The notes under the pieces are model-generated. The model saw only the letters and a program-made list of their open reading frames with translations. It searched no databases and had not been told where the DNA came from. Below are positions 1 to 8,806 of a DNA stretch of 24,195 nt, piece after piece (within the stretch, counting starts at the first letter, position 1; each line of letters begins with the position of its first letter). Both the position numbers and the translations under genes were made by a program. Source of the DNA: an archaeon. GTDB lineage: Archaea > B1Sed10-29 > WALL01. The stretch is from the NCBI GenBank assembly GCA_030592525.1, contig JAUVIW010000005.1:1-24195 (forward strand), read 5' to 3'.

Positions 1-3000
1 CTTGGTCGTCGTACGCCTTGACTGTGTAATAATAATCCGTTCCGACATCGCCCGGGTCTGCCCACGTGACCGCGAGCTGGCATGCGCCGGTTGTTGAGCA
101 CTCCCTGTCCCCGCTGCCTGGCGGCGCGACTGTCGGCACTGCGGGCGTGTTCGGCGCTGTGTTATCCTCTGCTGTGGTATCCGTGTACGCGTCGTCCTTG
201 ATGAGTTGGCCAGTCTTTATGTTGTCGTACCCGCCGTTGCCCGAGGTCACGTCCCATGCAAACATGCCCATGTAGCTGGATGATGTGTATGTGTTGTCCA
301 CCACGTCGAAGAGCAGTACGTCATCCTTGTATACCTTGAACCCGCCGTTGCTGTCTCTGAACACCTTGAAGCTTGCCCAAGTGCCGTCGTTGGTGTTTGC
401 CACGCTGCTTAGCTCTACTGAGCTGCTGCCTGTTGATTTAGCGAGGATTATGTTCCCATTATAGAAGTAAACAAGGTACCCAACTCCCCCACTCATTGCC
501 ATGCCTGTGTTCTGGTTCATGAGCCAGAACTCCTGCTTCTCGAGTTGCTTCATGTCCCATTCCCAGTAGCCGTACGCTTGCGTTGACGGTATGTATATCT
601 TGCTGTTGGTTCCTGTGGTGCGCAAGTACCCACCGCTCGCTGTCCATGAGCCTGCGCCCACTGTCCATGTTGGGTTGCTCGTGTACTCGTTGTCGCTGAA
701 CTTGTCTGCTACGCCACCGATAGGCCCATACCACTCATTTACCGAGTCAGCTCGCTGCGCCCCGAACTTGATGAGCCCGGTTTCCATTGTTTCAATAATA
801 TCTTCTTGTGAGAGTGGCGAGTCATATACCCTGATTTCGTCCATTTCCCCGCTGAAGCCCGTCCAAATTGGGTACCCTGCGGTGACGGGGGTGCCGTCAT
901 AGTACGGCACTTTTGCACATGGCGTGCTTCCTTCCAGCTTGCCGTCCGCGTACAAATAAAGCATTCCGCCGTCGAAGACGAGTGCGGCGTGGTGCCATAG
1001 CCCGTCATTGAGCAGGGTTGTGCCCGCAACATTGCAGTCTTCTCCTGACACCCCGTTTCCGAGCCGGCCGTAGGGCTTGCCGTCGCTTGCTGCGCTGCCC
1101 AGCCTCAGCATGTATCCCTGATAGTGTCCTGTGCCGCTGGTTGTTGATGACACGAGCACGGGGTAGTTTGCCGTGGTCGTTGTCTTGAACCACGTTGCTA
1201 TGGTGTATGCGCCTACTGGCTTGAGCGTGGGGTCAGCGCCGAAGTCAACATACCCTCCGTCCGTCAGCGTAATCGCACCGCCGGTGTACGGGTCCGTGTT
1301 TCCACTTGCCCATGAGCCGCCTGATATCGTTCCGTCGTGTGGACTTGTGGTCCAGTCCTCTGCTGTAATGCCGCTGCCGTCCTCGAACGCCCAGTACCCG
1401 AGAAGCCCGGTTTCGGTGTATGTCCAGTCGAGGTCGATGTTCCCGCTGTTTTCTGTTACAGTGAACACCGGCGTCGCAGGCTTCGTGCGGTCTAGCGTTG
1501 TCGCGCATGACGAGCTTGAGTACCCGGACCAAGTGCCCCCGGGCACTCTCGCGCGCACGTCATAACAGTACTCCGTGTTGTCTGCTAGGCCGGTGTTAGT
1601 GTACGTGAATACACCCGCTGTTTCTGACATCACCGTGGTGCTGCCGTCCCTGCGCACCTCGTAGAGCGTGCCTGCCTCATTGCCGTTTGCGGTCCACGTT
1701 GTCGTGACGTCACCGAGACCGGAGCCAAGATAACTGGTACCATACGCGTTCACGCCCGTGAGCGTTGGCACCGCGGCATCAGTGTACCCGCACCCTGCCG
1801 AGCCAGCGGCACCGATATTGCCGACATTGTCCTTGACTTCAACAGTGTAGCAGTATTGCGCGCCTGCGCTCAGGCCGGTTTCATCGTGGCTTGAGCCGTC
1901 AGAAAGCCACCCGCTGTTAGTGCATCCGGTTCCCTGAGTGCAGGTATACTTGTATGTCAGTGTTGATGAGCCGCATCCCGTGTCACTCCCGCCTGACGCG
2001 AGCACGCCCAGCGTGGTTGCGCCCGTGCCCGTGACAACAGGCGTTGGCCCTGCGCTCGGGTCCTTGCGGTCAATGGTAACGAGCGCGCTGTTGTGTGCCG
2101 CCTCTGTGTTGCCTACAGCGTCTTGTGAGTGGTAGCGCACGTATTGGTTGCAGAAGTTGTCATCGGCGCACGTAACGCTCGGCGCCGTACCGCTTGTTGT
2201 TGGCGTGCACGAACCAGCCGTGTCAATACAGTACTTTGTCCATGCACTGCCTCCCATTCCAGAGTTGGGGTCAGTTGGGGTTAGCGTCACTGCCACGGGG
2301 CTCGTGCCCACACACACGGTTGCGTAGTTGTCTGTCGTGGTCGGTGCCTGCATGTCTATTGTGATTGCTCCCGTTGACTTGATGCCCTCCACATTGCCCA
2401 CCGCGTCCGTGGACCTGTAGCGTATGTACTGCGTGCATGCGTCCCCCGCGGTGCAGGTTGTTGCTGCTGATGTGCCGCTTGTTGTTGGGGTGCACGTGTC
2501 CGCAGTGTCAATACAGTAGTCTGTGTCTGCTGACCCGCCAACCATCCCTGAGCCCGAGCCGTCACTTGGCGTGAGTGTCACTGTCGGGTTCGTGGCTTGC
2601 CATCCTGCAGGCGCGTTGTCCGTCGTGGTTGGTGCCTGGCGGTCTATTGTGATTGCTCCTGTTGACTTAACGCTTTCTTCATTGTCCACATTGTCTGAGC
2701 TGTAGTACCTTATGTACTGCGTGCATACGCCGCCTGCGGCGCAAGTTGTGGCCACCGGCCCGGAGTATGTTGTTCCCGGGGTGCACGTGTTCGCTGTGTC
2801 AATGCAGTACTTCGTGAATGTTATTCCGCTGCCTGAGCCGTCCGAAGGGTTTAGTGTTATGCTTGGGTTGTCTGATTGCCATCCTGCAGGCGCGTTGTCC
2901 GTCGTGGTCGGGTCTTCGAGGTCTATCTGTATGGCGCCCGTGCTTTTGACTGATTCCAGGTTGCCTACTGAGTCCTGTGACTGGTATCGCACGTACTTGG

Positions 3001-4759
3001 TGCACGCTTGGCCCGCACCACAGTCCATTGCAAATGCCACTGAGTACGTCGTTGCCGGGGTGCACGTGTTCGCTGTGTCAATGCAGTACTTTGTCCAGGA
3101 GACGGTTGCCGCACCTGCGTCCGTGGCACCCAATGTGATGGTCGGATTGCTTCCCTGCCATCCCGCCGGCGCGTTGTCAGTTGTTATCGGCGCGTCGGAG
3201 TCCACGTCGTAGATGTCGTTCGCGCCACCGGCGTCGTATTCCGTGCCATCCCACAGGCGGCAGAACGCGCCTTCGGATTGGGTTGATCCTGCACTTGTGT
3301 CGTACGTGCATGCCATTGATGAGTACGGGGATGACCATGGCCCGTCGCTGTCACAGACGCTGTTCGCTGATGTCGCGGTGCATGACGCGCCCACTCCAAG
3401 GCAGCAGTAGAGGTACAGTGGGTCGCTGTCTCCGTCCGCAACGCCGCTCGGCGTCACTGTCTGCTGTGCCCCGCCCTTGATGGGGTCTGTGCTGACCGAG
3501 ACGCCCGTGAGCGTTGGCGCGTCGTTGCATGCGGCCGGGTCGTTGTACGCGTTTGGCAGCTCGCGGAAGTAAATATTGTAAGGGCTCAGGCTATAGCCGT
3601 ACAGCATGCCCACATAGCCGCCGGAGCATGCGGGTGCGTGCTTTTCAATCCCCTGGAACTGGCTGTTGCCGTTCGTGTTGACTATGACCCTGCTGCCGAA
3701 CCCGGTGGACGCGTCGTATCTCTTATAGTAAATGTCTCCGGTTGTTCCGCTCCTTCCTGAGTAAGTGTAGTACACGTTGCCCGCTGCGTCCCCGCCTATG
3801 TTGCCCCAGTTCGAGTAAATGCTATCATGCAGGGCTGTTGTCCACGTGCTTCCGGTGAGCGCGCCTGTGTACCCGTAGTAATTGTCGTTGCTCACGGCAG
3901 TGTAAGCCATTTGGAGCTTGTTGTTCCCGGTGACCAGGATGCCGCATGATTGCACATTGCTCGTGCCGCTGGCAAGTGTGTCGTACCCATTGGTGCCACC
4001 TATCTTCTGCCACGTCACGCCGCCGTTGCTGGACTGGGTGTAGACACAGCGCCTTAGTGAGGTTGTGCTGGTGTGGTGCTGCCTTGCGCCAACGTGTATC
4101 CTGCCGGTGGAATCAACATCAATGCTGGGGTTCGGGTACAGGTAGGTTCCGGTTATGAGGGGTATGGCTTTTTCCGAGCTGAGCCCCGTGCTCGAGTCCC
4201 AATACCTGTATCTTACTACGTCTTGGCTGGCGCTCTTCACGTAAACAAAGTGCACGCGGTAGTTCGCATCGCCGTTGTACCTGTGGAGCGCGATGTCCGG
4301 CGCACCGTAGATTGTGCCGGTGTAAAGTGTGGAGACTTCGGTCCAGCTTCCGCTGAGGTGGCAGTTCGTGGTGCAGGTCGTGTAAACGAGCCGTTCGGGG
4401 GCTATCTGGTCGTAGTAAACGAGGTGGAGCTTGTCGTCAGTGGTGTCGAGCCAGAAGCCGTGGTTGAACCCATCAGTGATTATTGCTGTCGGGGTCGGGA
4501 AGTCGCTTGCGCTGGCAGGGTGGTTCGCGGTGCTCTTGGTGTAGAGTATCCGCATGTTGTCAGAGTCACGAAGCGTAAGGTGGTACATGAAGCTGCTGTC
4601 ACGCCATACTGCCTTGCCGCCGGGCCCGTACGCGACGTTTTGAGCCAGGTTCGCGTTGCTGGTGATGCCTCCGGACAGGAGTATTTCGTCCCCTATTGCC
4701 GCTGTGGCCACGCTCATGAGCATCAAAAGCGCGATTGCCGCAAGTAGGATGCGCTTCAT
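1..4759 (-). CDS. Giant secreted multidomain adhesin-like protein (3' end outside window)
   Basis: An open frame of 1,586 codons runs from the ATG at 4759 to the left edge without a stop. The start overlaps the upstream stop (ATGA) and follows a strong GGAGGTGAT Shine-Dalgarno. Residues 1-20 are a secretory signal ending in an ATA-type cleavage site. Residues ~25-395 look like a sialidase/BNR-type beta-propeller with one Asp-box (SSNGGVTW, ~243-250). Four Cys-rich Ig-like repeats of 92-96 residues follow (522-899), then a FN3 domain (~995-1085), a LamG/concanavalin-like domain (~1117-1318), a second jelly-roll-like domain (~1352-1517), and the start of another FN3. The domains imply an extracellular protein binding glycans or surfaces. 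No TM or sorting signal is visible because the C-terminus is missing. As last gene of the pilus operon it may be a tip or surface adhesin exported with the pilus; that role is inference. Confidence 0.85.
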   Translation of the reverse strand, partial: MKRILLAAIALLMLMSVATAAIGDEILLSGGITSNANLAQNVAYGPGGKAVWRDSSFMYHLTLRDSDNMRILYTKSTANHPASASDFPTPTAIITDGFNHGFWLDTTDDKLHLVYYDQIAPERLVYTTCTTNCHLSGSWTEVSTLYTGTIYGAPDIALHRYNGDANYRVHFVYVKSASQDVVRYRYWDSSTGLSSEKAIPLITGTYLYPNPSIDVDSTGRIHVGARQHHTSTTSLRRCVYTQSSNGGVTWQKIGGTNGYDTLASGTSNVQSCGILVTGNNKLQMAYTAVSNDNYYGYTGALTGSTWTTALHDSIYSNWGNIGGDAAGNVYYTYSGRSGTTGDIYYKRYDASTGFGSRVIVNTNGNSQFQGIEKHAPACSGGYVGMLYGYSLSPYNIYFRELPNAYNDPAACNDAPTLTGVSVSTDPIKGGAQQTVTPSGVADGDSDPLYLYCCLGVGASCTATSANSVCDSDGPWSSPYSSMACTYDTSAGSTQSEGAFCRLWDGTEYDAGGANDIYDVDSDAPITTDNAPAGWQGSNPTITLGATDAGAATVSWTKYCIDTANTCTPATTYSVAFAMDCGAGQACTKYVRYQSQDSVGNLESVKSTGAIQIDLEDPTTTDNAPAGWQSDNPSITLNPSDGSGSGITFTKYCIDTANTCTPGTTYSGPVATTCAAGGVCTQYIRYYSSDNVDNEESVKSTGAITIDRQAPTTTDNAPAGWQATNPTVTLTPSDGSGSGMVGGSADTDYCIDTADTCTPTTSGTSAATTCTAGDACTQYIRYRSTDAVGNVEGIKSTGAITIDMQAPTTTDNYATVCVGTSPVAVTLTPTDPNSGMGGSAWTKYCIDTAGSCTPTTSGTAPSVTCADDNFCNQYVRYHSQDAVGNTEAAHNSALVTIDRKDPSAGPTPVVTGTGATTLGVLASGGSDTGCGSSTLTYKYTCTQGTGCTNSGWLSDGSSHDETGLSAGAQYCYTVEVKDNVGNIGAAGSAGCGYTDAAVPTLTGVNAYGTSYLGSGLGDVTTTWTANGNEAGTLYEVRRDGSTTVMSETAGVFTYTNTGLADNTEYCYDVRARVPGGTWSGYSSSSCATTLDRTKPATPVFTVTENSGNIDLDWTYTETGLLGYWAFEDGSGITAEDWTTSPHDGTISGGSWASGNTDPYTGGAITLTDGGYVDFGADPTLKPVGAYTIATWFKTTTTANYPVLVSSTTSGTGHYQGYMLRLGSAASDGKPYGRLGNGVSGEDCNVAGTTLLNDGLWHHAALVFDGGMLYLYADGKLEGSTPCAKVPYYDGTPVTAGYPIWTGFSGEMDEIRVYDSPLSQEDIIETMETGLIKFGAQRADSVNEWYGPIGGVADKFSDNEYTSNPTWTVGAGSWTASGGYLRTTGTNSKIYIPSTQAYGYWEWDMKQLEKQEFWLMNQNTGMAMSGGVGYLVYFYNGNIILAKSTGSSSVELSSVANTNDGTWASFKVFRDSNGGFKVYKDDVLLFDVVDNTYTSSSYMGMFAWDVTSGNGGYDNIKTGQLIKDDAYTDTTAEDNTAPNTPAVPTVAPPGSGDRECSTTGACQLAVTWADPGDVGTDYYYTVKAYDDQ
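2063..3196 (-). repeat. Four tandem Cys-rich Ig-like protein repeats
   Basis: Four in-frame units (about 2915-3196, 2639-2914, 2351-2638, 2063-2350) of 92-96 codons lie inside the giant adhesin. Units 1-3 open with TTDNAPAGWQ and all four carry YCIDTA.(T/S)CTP, then a Cys pair around a Q/K-YVRY-like strand (QYIRYRS, QYVRYHS, KYVRYQS) and a D.VGN-like motif. The conserved Cys suggest disulfide-stabilised beta-sandwich stalk domains outside the cell. At DNA level units 2 and 3 are closest (shared GCATCCTGCAGGCGCGTTG-type core on the plus strand), suggesting duplication within the gene. Copy number may vary between strains. Confidence 0.85.
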
Positions 4760-5409
4760 TGTGCATCACCTCCAAGAGTGCCGGTGAATACCATCTTGTT
4801 CAGGGGGGTGTCGTAGTTCAGGCACGTAACCGTAATCGTGCTCGGCGTCGTGGCGGGCGCGTTGACTCCGTTGAGCTGGCACGTGGTCACACTGCTTTCA
4901 GTGAGGCAGTTCCACTCAAAGTTCTCGTCCTCGCACACGTCATACTTAGTGCTGAAGGCTGCTGTCGTGACACCGTTCTTTTCTCCAAGAGTCACTGACA
5001 AATTCTCGAAGCTCTCTGCCGTAGTGGCATCATTGTCCTCAGGCGCCTGCGCGCCGGGCTTGATGCACCTAAGCTGCCCGGGATACGACTCGAGTATTAT
5101 GCACTGGTCCCCGGGGTCGCAGAGCGCGCACGGGTCCACGATGCATTGCGGCCCTTCGCCGGCGTCGATGCACGAGCCTGTCTTGCAGGGCTTGCCTATT
5201 CCGCACTCTGCAGTAGTGGTGAAATTCATCTCTGGCGTTATCACGGGCCCGGGCCCTGTGGGGATTATTATCGGCGGAGGGGACACGGGAGCGCTCGGCG
5301 TAGCGGGTTGTGGCGCAAACATAACGGCGATGCCGACCACCACCAGTGCAGCCACTATCAGTATGATAGCTATCTGGGCGTTTAGCCCGCCTAAGCCTAT
5401 CTCTTTCAT
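4756..5409 (-). CDS. Membrane-anchored Cys-rich protein of the pilus operon
   Basis: 217 residues from the ATG at 5409, which overlaps the preceding stop (ATGA) and follows GGAGGA. An upstream in-frame extension exists but would read back through the previous gene, so it is not favoured. The N-terminus MKEIGLGGLNAQ leads into one hydrophobic segment (~13-31) resembling a pilin anchor, although the +5 Glu of canonical prepilins is absent. A Pro-rich linker (SPPPIIIPTGPGP) follows, then a dense Cys cluster (ECGIGKPC, TGSC, PQC, DPCALC, DQC, LRC) and a second domain with four more Cys. It is probably extracytoplasmic and disulfide-bonded. I do not recognise a named family. Its place between the pilin-like genes and the giant adhesin suggests a minor pilin or adhesin adaptor. 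Confidence 0.75.
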   Translation of the reverse strand: MKEIGLGGLNAQIAIILIVAALVVVGIAVMFAPQPATPSAPVSPPPIIIPTGPGPVITPEMNFTTTAECGIGKPCKTGSCIDAGEGPQCIVDPCALCDPGDQCIILESYPGQLRCIKPGAQAPEDNDATTAESFENLSVTLGEKNGVTTAAFSTKYDVCEDENFEWNCLTESSVTTCQLNGVNAPATTPSTITVTCLNYDTPLNKMVFTGTLGGDAQ

Positions 5410-6641
5410 GCGCAATCCTCCTCCGGAGCGACGCTCGCTGTGAGTATGTGTATCTTGCTTGCCTTGACACGCGGCAGGCCGAACCACTCGCTGCCGTCCA
5501 CGCGCAGCGTGTCATCACCCGTGATGCCGACAGTGAACGGGATGCTTTCGTACAGCGTAGCTATGGTGTCATACCACTCGGTGTACCCGCTGTCCGCGGT
5601 TCCCGGTACCCACACCTCGTTGTGCGGCTCGTTGAACGGAATCACCGCCGCGATATACCCGCTGGGCTCCTCGGCCACCACCTCGATGTACGTGGTGTCG
5701 CTTTGACCGTGGTCCAGGTCCGTGATGACTATGTTCATGATGCCTGCTTCCTCGCCGGTGGACAGCATGAAGGACCCGCTCGCGAACCCCGAGACAGTTT
5801 CGCCGAAGATGTCGTAGCCCGATGCCTTGCCGTCGGCGTGGTAGATGTTCACGCCGTACGCAGTGTCGAGGTACGAGCCGTCATAAATGCCCATCTCAAG
5901 CTCCCAGTTCACGGTGTCCCCGGGCTGGAACTGTGTTGCCTCCTCGTTCAGCGCGTCCTTGGTGGTGAACTTGATTGTCACGTAATTGTAGTAGATGTCA
6001 GCGCGCTTCGTGCCGTTGATGCGTATTTCGTACGCGCCATCGGGCCACACTGAGCTCATGGTGAACTCACTGCTGTTCTGGTATTTCGTTGTGGTCATAT
6101 TTTCCTGGAAGAACTCCGAGCCCGTGCTGTTATGCAGTGTCACGTTGTAGTCCTTGGTGTTGTCGTTGCTCGTGAGCTCGTAGTAGACGGTCTCGCCCTT
6201 GGTGAAGTACCTGTCCTCGTTTAGGTAGTTTTCGTCATTGTAAGTGGTGATGCTGGTTACAACTGTGAACTCGTGGTAGAAGCTCTCCTTGTAGGTGCCT
6301 GTGCTGGTCGTGAGCGTCAGGTCACAGTCCAGCGAGTACGTGTCGCCTGTCTGCCCCTCGGTACACTGTATGTCGAGGTTTTTGCCGCTTTGCGCTGCTT
6401 GGCCCTCAAGGTCTGAGATGACTGTCTCGATATAGCTTGATTGCCCTGAGTAAACCTCTCCTTCAAGCGCTGCCCGTAGCTCTTGCGTGTACGAGGACAT
6501 GTCGCTTTCCACGCCCGGTTCAGGGGGTAGGGCGAGCTGCCTCTGCAGTTGCTTGCTTTCCGTGGTAAACACAGCCACTTCCGCGACTATGACTGCCATG
6601 AAAAGCAGCATTATGATAAAGAATTGACCTTTTTTGTTCAT
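5406..6641 (-). CDS. Large pilin-like/anchored surface protein
   Basis: 411 residues from the ATG at 6641, which makes the same ATGA overlap with the preceding gene seen elsewhere in this operon; an ATG three codons earlier (6650) is possible. The N-terminus MNKKGQFFIIMLLFMAVIV is a short basic leader, Gly, then one TM helix (~8-28), as in class III-type prepilins, though Glu is not at +5. A short helical stretch and a long beta-rich ectodomain follow, with several N-glycosylation sequons (NVT, NST, NMT, NSS, NGT). The ectodomain contains a motif like Ig/CARDB modules (FTKGETVYYEL, FQPGDTVNWEL), suggesting at least two beta-sandwiches. It is likely a minor pilin or pilus-associated surface protein. 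No enzyme motif was seen. Confidence 0.8.
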   Translation of the reverse strand: MNKKGQFFIIMLLFMAVIVAEVAVFTTESKQLQRQLALPPEPGVESDMSSYTQELRAALEGEVYSGQSSYIETVISDLEGQAAQSGKNLDIQCTEGQTGDTYSLDCDLTLTTSTGTYKESFYHEFTVVTSITTYNDENYLNEDRYFTKGETVYYELTSNDNTKDYNVTLHNSTGSEFFQENMTTTKYQNSSEFTMSSVWPDGAYEIRINGTKRADIYYNYVTIKFTTKDALNEEATQFQPGDTVNWELEMGIYDGSYLDTAYGVNIYHADGKASGYDIFGETVSGFASGSFMLSTGEEAGIMNIVITDLDHGQSDTTYIEVVAEEPSGYIAAVIPFNEPHNEVWVPGTADSGYTEWYDTIATLYESIPFTVGITGDDTLRVDGSEWFGLPRVKASKIHILTASVAPEEDCA

Positions 6642-7075
6642 GTGTACCATACTTGCATCACCACCTGCCTAGTGCCCCACCCAGTGGCTATCACGCAGCT
6701 CGATGTCGCGAGGTCCGTGACCGTGGCGTAGTCAGTCAGGTCCGGCACGGCCAGCCCTGTCTCCTGCACCACGTTCCCTGTTGCGGGGTCTATTGACAGC
6801 ATATGATATGATAAGTCTTGTGGAGTAACTTGATAGAGTGTTGTGTTAATAGTGGTAAGGGGTAAGTCCTTGGTTATGGTCTTGCGGTCCTTGTCAGAGT
6901 AGCAGACCATGTTCTTCAGGTCGCCTGCCTGGCGGACGAGTATCCGCGTGTTCTTCGTGCTCTGCGGCATCGCGGGGTTCCTGCTGATGACGAGCGCGCT
7001 GTAGGAGAACAGCAGCACCAGGGTAATCACTACCTCGACAATGCGCATGTAGCCCTTCCTGTTCAAGCGATCCAT
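6638..7075 (-). CDS. Small pilin-like protein
   Basis: 145 residues from the ATG at 7075, preceded by GGGGGTGATG and overlapping the end of the upstream gene by 13 bases. A longer frame upstream runs antiparallel to no known domain and lies inside the previous gene, so it is rejected. The start MDRLNRKGYMRIVEVVITLVL resembles a prepilin: basic leader ending KG, then a hydrophobic helix carrying a Glu, here at +6 from the Gly (or +5 if cleavage follows Tyr). The soluble part is short, with Cys at LKNMVCYSD and SSCVIATG. It is probably a minor pilin or pseudopilin of the neighbouring machine; processing is not certain. Confidence 0.78.
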   Translation of the reverse strand: MDRLNRKGYMRIVEVVITLVLLFSYSALVISRNPAMPQSTKNTRILVRQAGDLKNMVCYSDKDRKTITKDLPLTTINTTLYQVTPQDLSYHMLSIDPATGNVVQETGLAVPDLTDYATVTDLATSSCVIATGWGTRQVVMQVWYT

Positions 7076-7554
7076 ACGCGCATCACCCCCTTCCAGTAGG
7101 CACCGCCGCTCTTGACATAAATCGGCCTTTGCACGTAGGCGTTCTTGTTGAATTTCGCGTTGCACGCAAAGAACAGGTTGCTGTGCACTTCGTACGCGAA
7201 CTCTCCCTCGAACACGTCGAGCTTCAGGCCCTCGCAATTAGTCCCGTTGGTAGCGGTGAGCTTGTCCCGGTCGAGTATCCCTGATTTTGTGCCGCCTGAG
7301 TACAGTGCGAAGCCCAGCTCGTCATAGCCCGTGCCTGCGTCCCAGTCCTCCGGCGTCCCTATGCTGCTCTCGTAACCGGCGTCCGAGATGAGCTTCGTGG
7401 ACACGAACTCGGCTCCTGGCTGCCGGACGTCATTCCGGAATGTCTTGGGCAGCAATAGCACCGTGCTTTGCAGGTAGATGAACCAGAATGCCACTAGGAA
7501 TAGGGATATGGCCACCACGAACTCGAGCCCGACGCTCCCCTTTTTCTTATGCAT
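7063..7554 (-). CDS. Class III signal-peptide pilin
   Basis: 163 residues from the ATG at 7554; it overlaps the T2SSF gene upstream by 8 bases. The N-terminus MHKKKG/SVGLEFVVAISLFL is a textbook archaeal class III prepilin signal: a basic leader, Gly at the cleavage point, Glu at +5 and a helix of about 20 hydrophobic residues. The remainder is a small beta-rich domain with two Cys (TNCEGLKL, FFACNAKF) likely forming a disulfide. It should be processed by a PibD/FlaK-type prepilin peptidase, none of which is encoded in this window. It is the best candidate here for a structural pilin made after the membrane platform genes. Confidence 0.85.
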   Translation of the reverse strand: MHKKKGSVGLEFVVAISLFLVAFWFIYLQSTVLLLPKTFRNDVRQPGAEFVSTKLISDAGYESSIGTPEDWDAGTGYDELGFALYSGGTKSGILDRDKLTATNGTNCEGLKLDVFEGEFAYEVHSNLFFACNAKFNKNAYVQRPIYVKSGGAYWKGVMRVWIA

Positions 7555-8806
7555 CCTGGAAAGCCACCTCGTAGTATGTTTTTGAGTACATGATGTTGTA
7601 CCGTATCATCGTGGGCTGCTTGACTGTTATTTTATCCTCGCTGATGGAGATGTAGCCGGAGGCACAGGCCTGGCAGTTGTATACCACGAACTTGACGTCC
7701 TCTGGGCTGAATGCCTTATGGGAGTCCCTATTACGCTCTTTCGCCAGCTCCCTTACGCTTGTGGCGACATCGGTGGTCGTGAACGTGCTGTCCAGCTCAA
7801 CCAGCCCGTCAAGGCCCTGGCTTGCGAGCCCTTTTGTCGGGGGCAGGTCCAGGATTGTTTCGCTGATTTTGTCGAGGGCGCTTGCCGGCGGAACCATTTG
7901 GAACGCGAGCAGCGAGATAAGGACCAGGACGACGGCGTGCTTTATGCCTGCGCTCACGCGCCCTTCGCCCATTTGCCCTGCTATCATGCCGGCGAAGAAC
8001 GCTTCCACCATGATTACGTGGAACATTAGCGTGCGGAACTCGAACTCCGTGATGTTGCCTGATGAGCTTCCGCCGAGGAACTGCCCGGCTGCCTGCATCT
8101 TTGGCACGGCTGGCACGAGGGATTCCACGAGCACGATGATGATGAACAGCAAAAGCAAGTAAATCACGTATATTGTCATGGTGTACACGCTTAGCTTGCT
8201 CTTCCTTTCTGCCTCAAGCTCCTTGAGCTTCCTGAGGTCCGAGGACACTGTTTCCAGGACGCTGGTGACCTCTCCGCCGGCCTCTTGCGAGGCGATGATG
8301 ATGGACACGGCGCGCTCGACCATGCTGCTCTCTATCTTGTTTGAGAACTTGAGCATTGCGCCGTTGAATGAGATGCCCCATGACAGCTGGACCGCCATTT
8401 TCTTGACGTCCGGTGAAAGCTGCCCGTAGTCGTTGTGGCTCGCGTTCTGGATGGCGCGTGACAGCGTGACACCGGAGCGCTTGAATTCCGCGATATCGCG
8501 CAGGAAGTCGGGGAAGTGCTCTTCGATGCTCTCAATACGTGAGTGCTCGAGGAACATGTAGAACGCGAACGGTATGCTGATTTCGAAGAATGCGCCAACA
8601 ACGAATATCAGGAATGATTCCGGCTGGAACGCCACTCCCACGAGTACGAGGAAGAGCGCGACCATCACGAGTACCCACATTATCTTCCAGCGCTTTTTCA
8701 TGAACTTTACTTTCTTGAGGAACTCGGTTACGTTGAATTCTTCCGATAGCTTTTTCCCTGCCTTGTCCGGCTTCTTGCCCTTTTCCTTCTTCTTGTCTTC
8801 TGCCAT
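7547..8806 (-). CDS. T2SSF/TadC-FlaJ-like membrane platform protein with C-terminal extension
   Basis: 419 residues; the ATG at 8806 directly follows the preceding stop (TAAATG). A Lys-rich cytosolic N-terminus is followed by TMs at ~42-60 and ~65-86, then the cytosolic T2SSF helical domain (EFKRSGVTLSRAI, EAGGE at ~176-179), then TMs at ~210-230, ~259-279 and ~290-308. This family forms the inner-membrane platform on which the ATPase acts to extract or insert pilins. After the last TM a tail of about 110 residues, predicted outside the cell, carries a CxxC (378-381, NCQAC) and a beta-rich end. This tail is not part of the usual T2SSF fold. It pairs with the second T2SSF gene upstream, reminiscent of TadB/TadC. 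Confidence 0.9.
   Translation of the reverse strand: MAEDKKKEKGKKPDKAGKKLSEEFNVTEFLKKVKFMKKRWKIMWVLVMVALFLVLVGVAFQPESFLIFVVGAFFEISIPFAFYMFLEHSRIESIEEHFPDFLRDIAEFKRSGVTLSRAIQNASHNDYGQLSPDVKKMAVQLSWGISFNGAMLKFSNKIESSMVERAVSIIIASQEAGGEVTSVLETVSSDLRKLKELEAERKSKLSVYTMTIYVIYLLLLFIIIVLVESLVPAVPKMQAAGQFLGGSSSGNITEFEFRTLMFHVIMVEAFFAGMIAGQMGEGRVSAGIKHAVVLVLISLLAFQMVPPASALDKISETILDLPPTKGLASQGLDGLVELDSTFTTTDVATSVRELAKERNRDSHKAFSPEDVKFVVYNCQACASGYISISEDKITVKQPTMIRYNIMYSKTYYEVAFQDA

Noticed and set aside
2063..3196. Regularly spaced repeats with ~280-base period that could suggest a CRISPR or tandem DNA repeat array
   Set aside because: The units are in frame, degenerate in DNA and conserved as protein (TTDNAPAGWQ, CIDTA), so they are protein domain repeats.
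4073..4747. Plus-strand open frame of 224 codons opposite the adhesin
   Set aside because: It is antisense to a domain-bearing gene with a signal peptide; its translation is Val/Arg-rich with no fold-like pattern.
1..4759. Possible frameshifts or decay in the adhesin gene, given its many short overlapping frames
   Set aside because: The frame from 4759 is the same frame that encodes the LamG region (checked at 736) and no stop was met down to the left edge.
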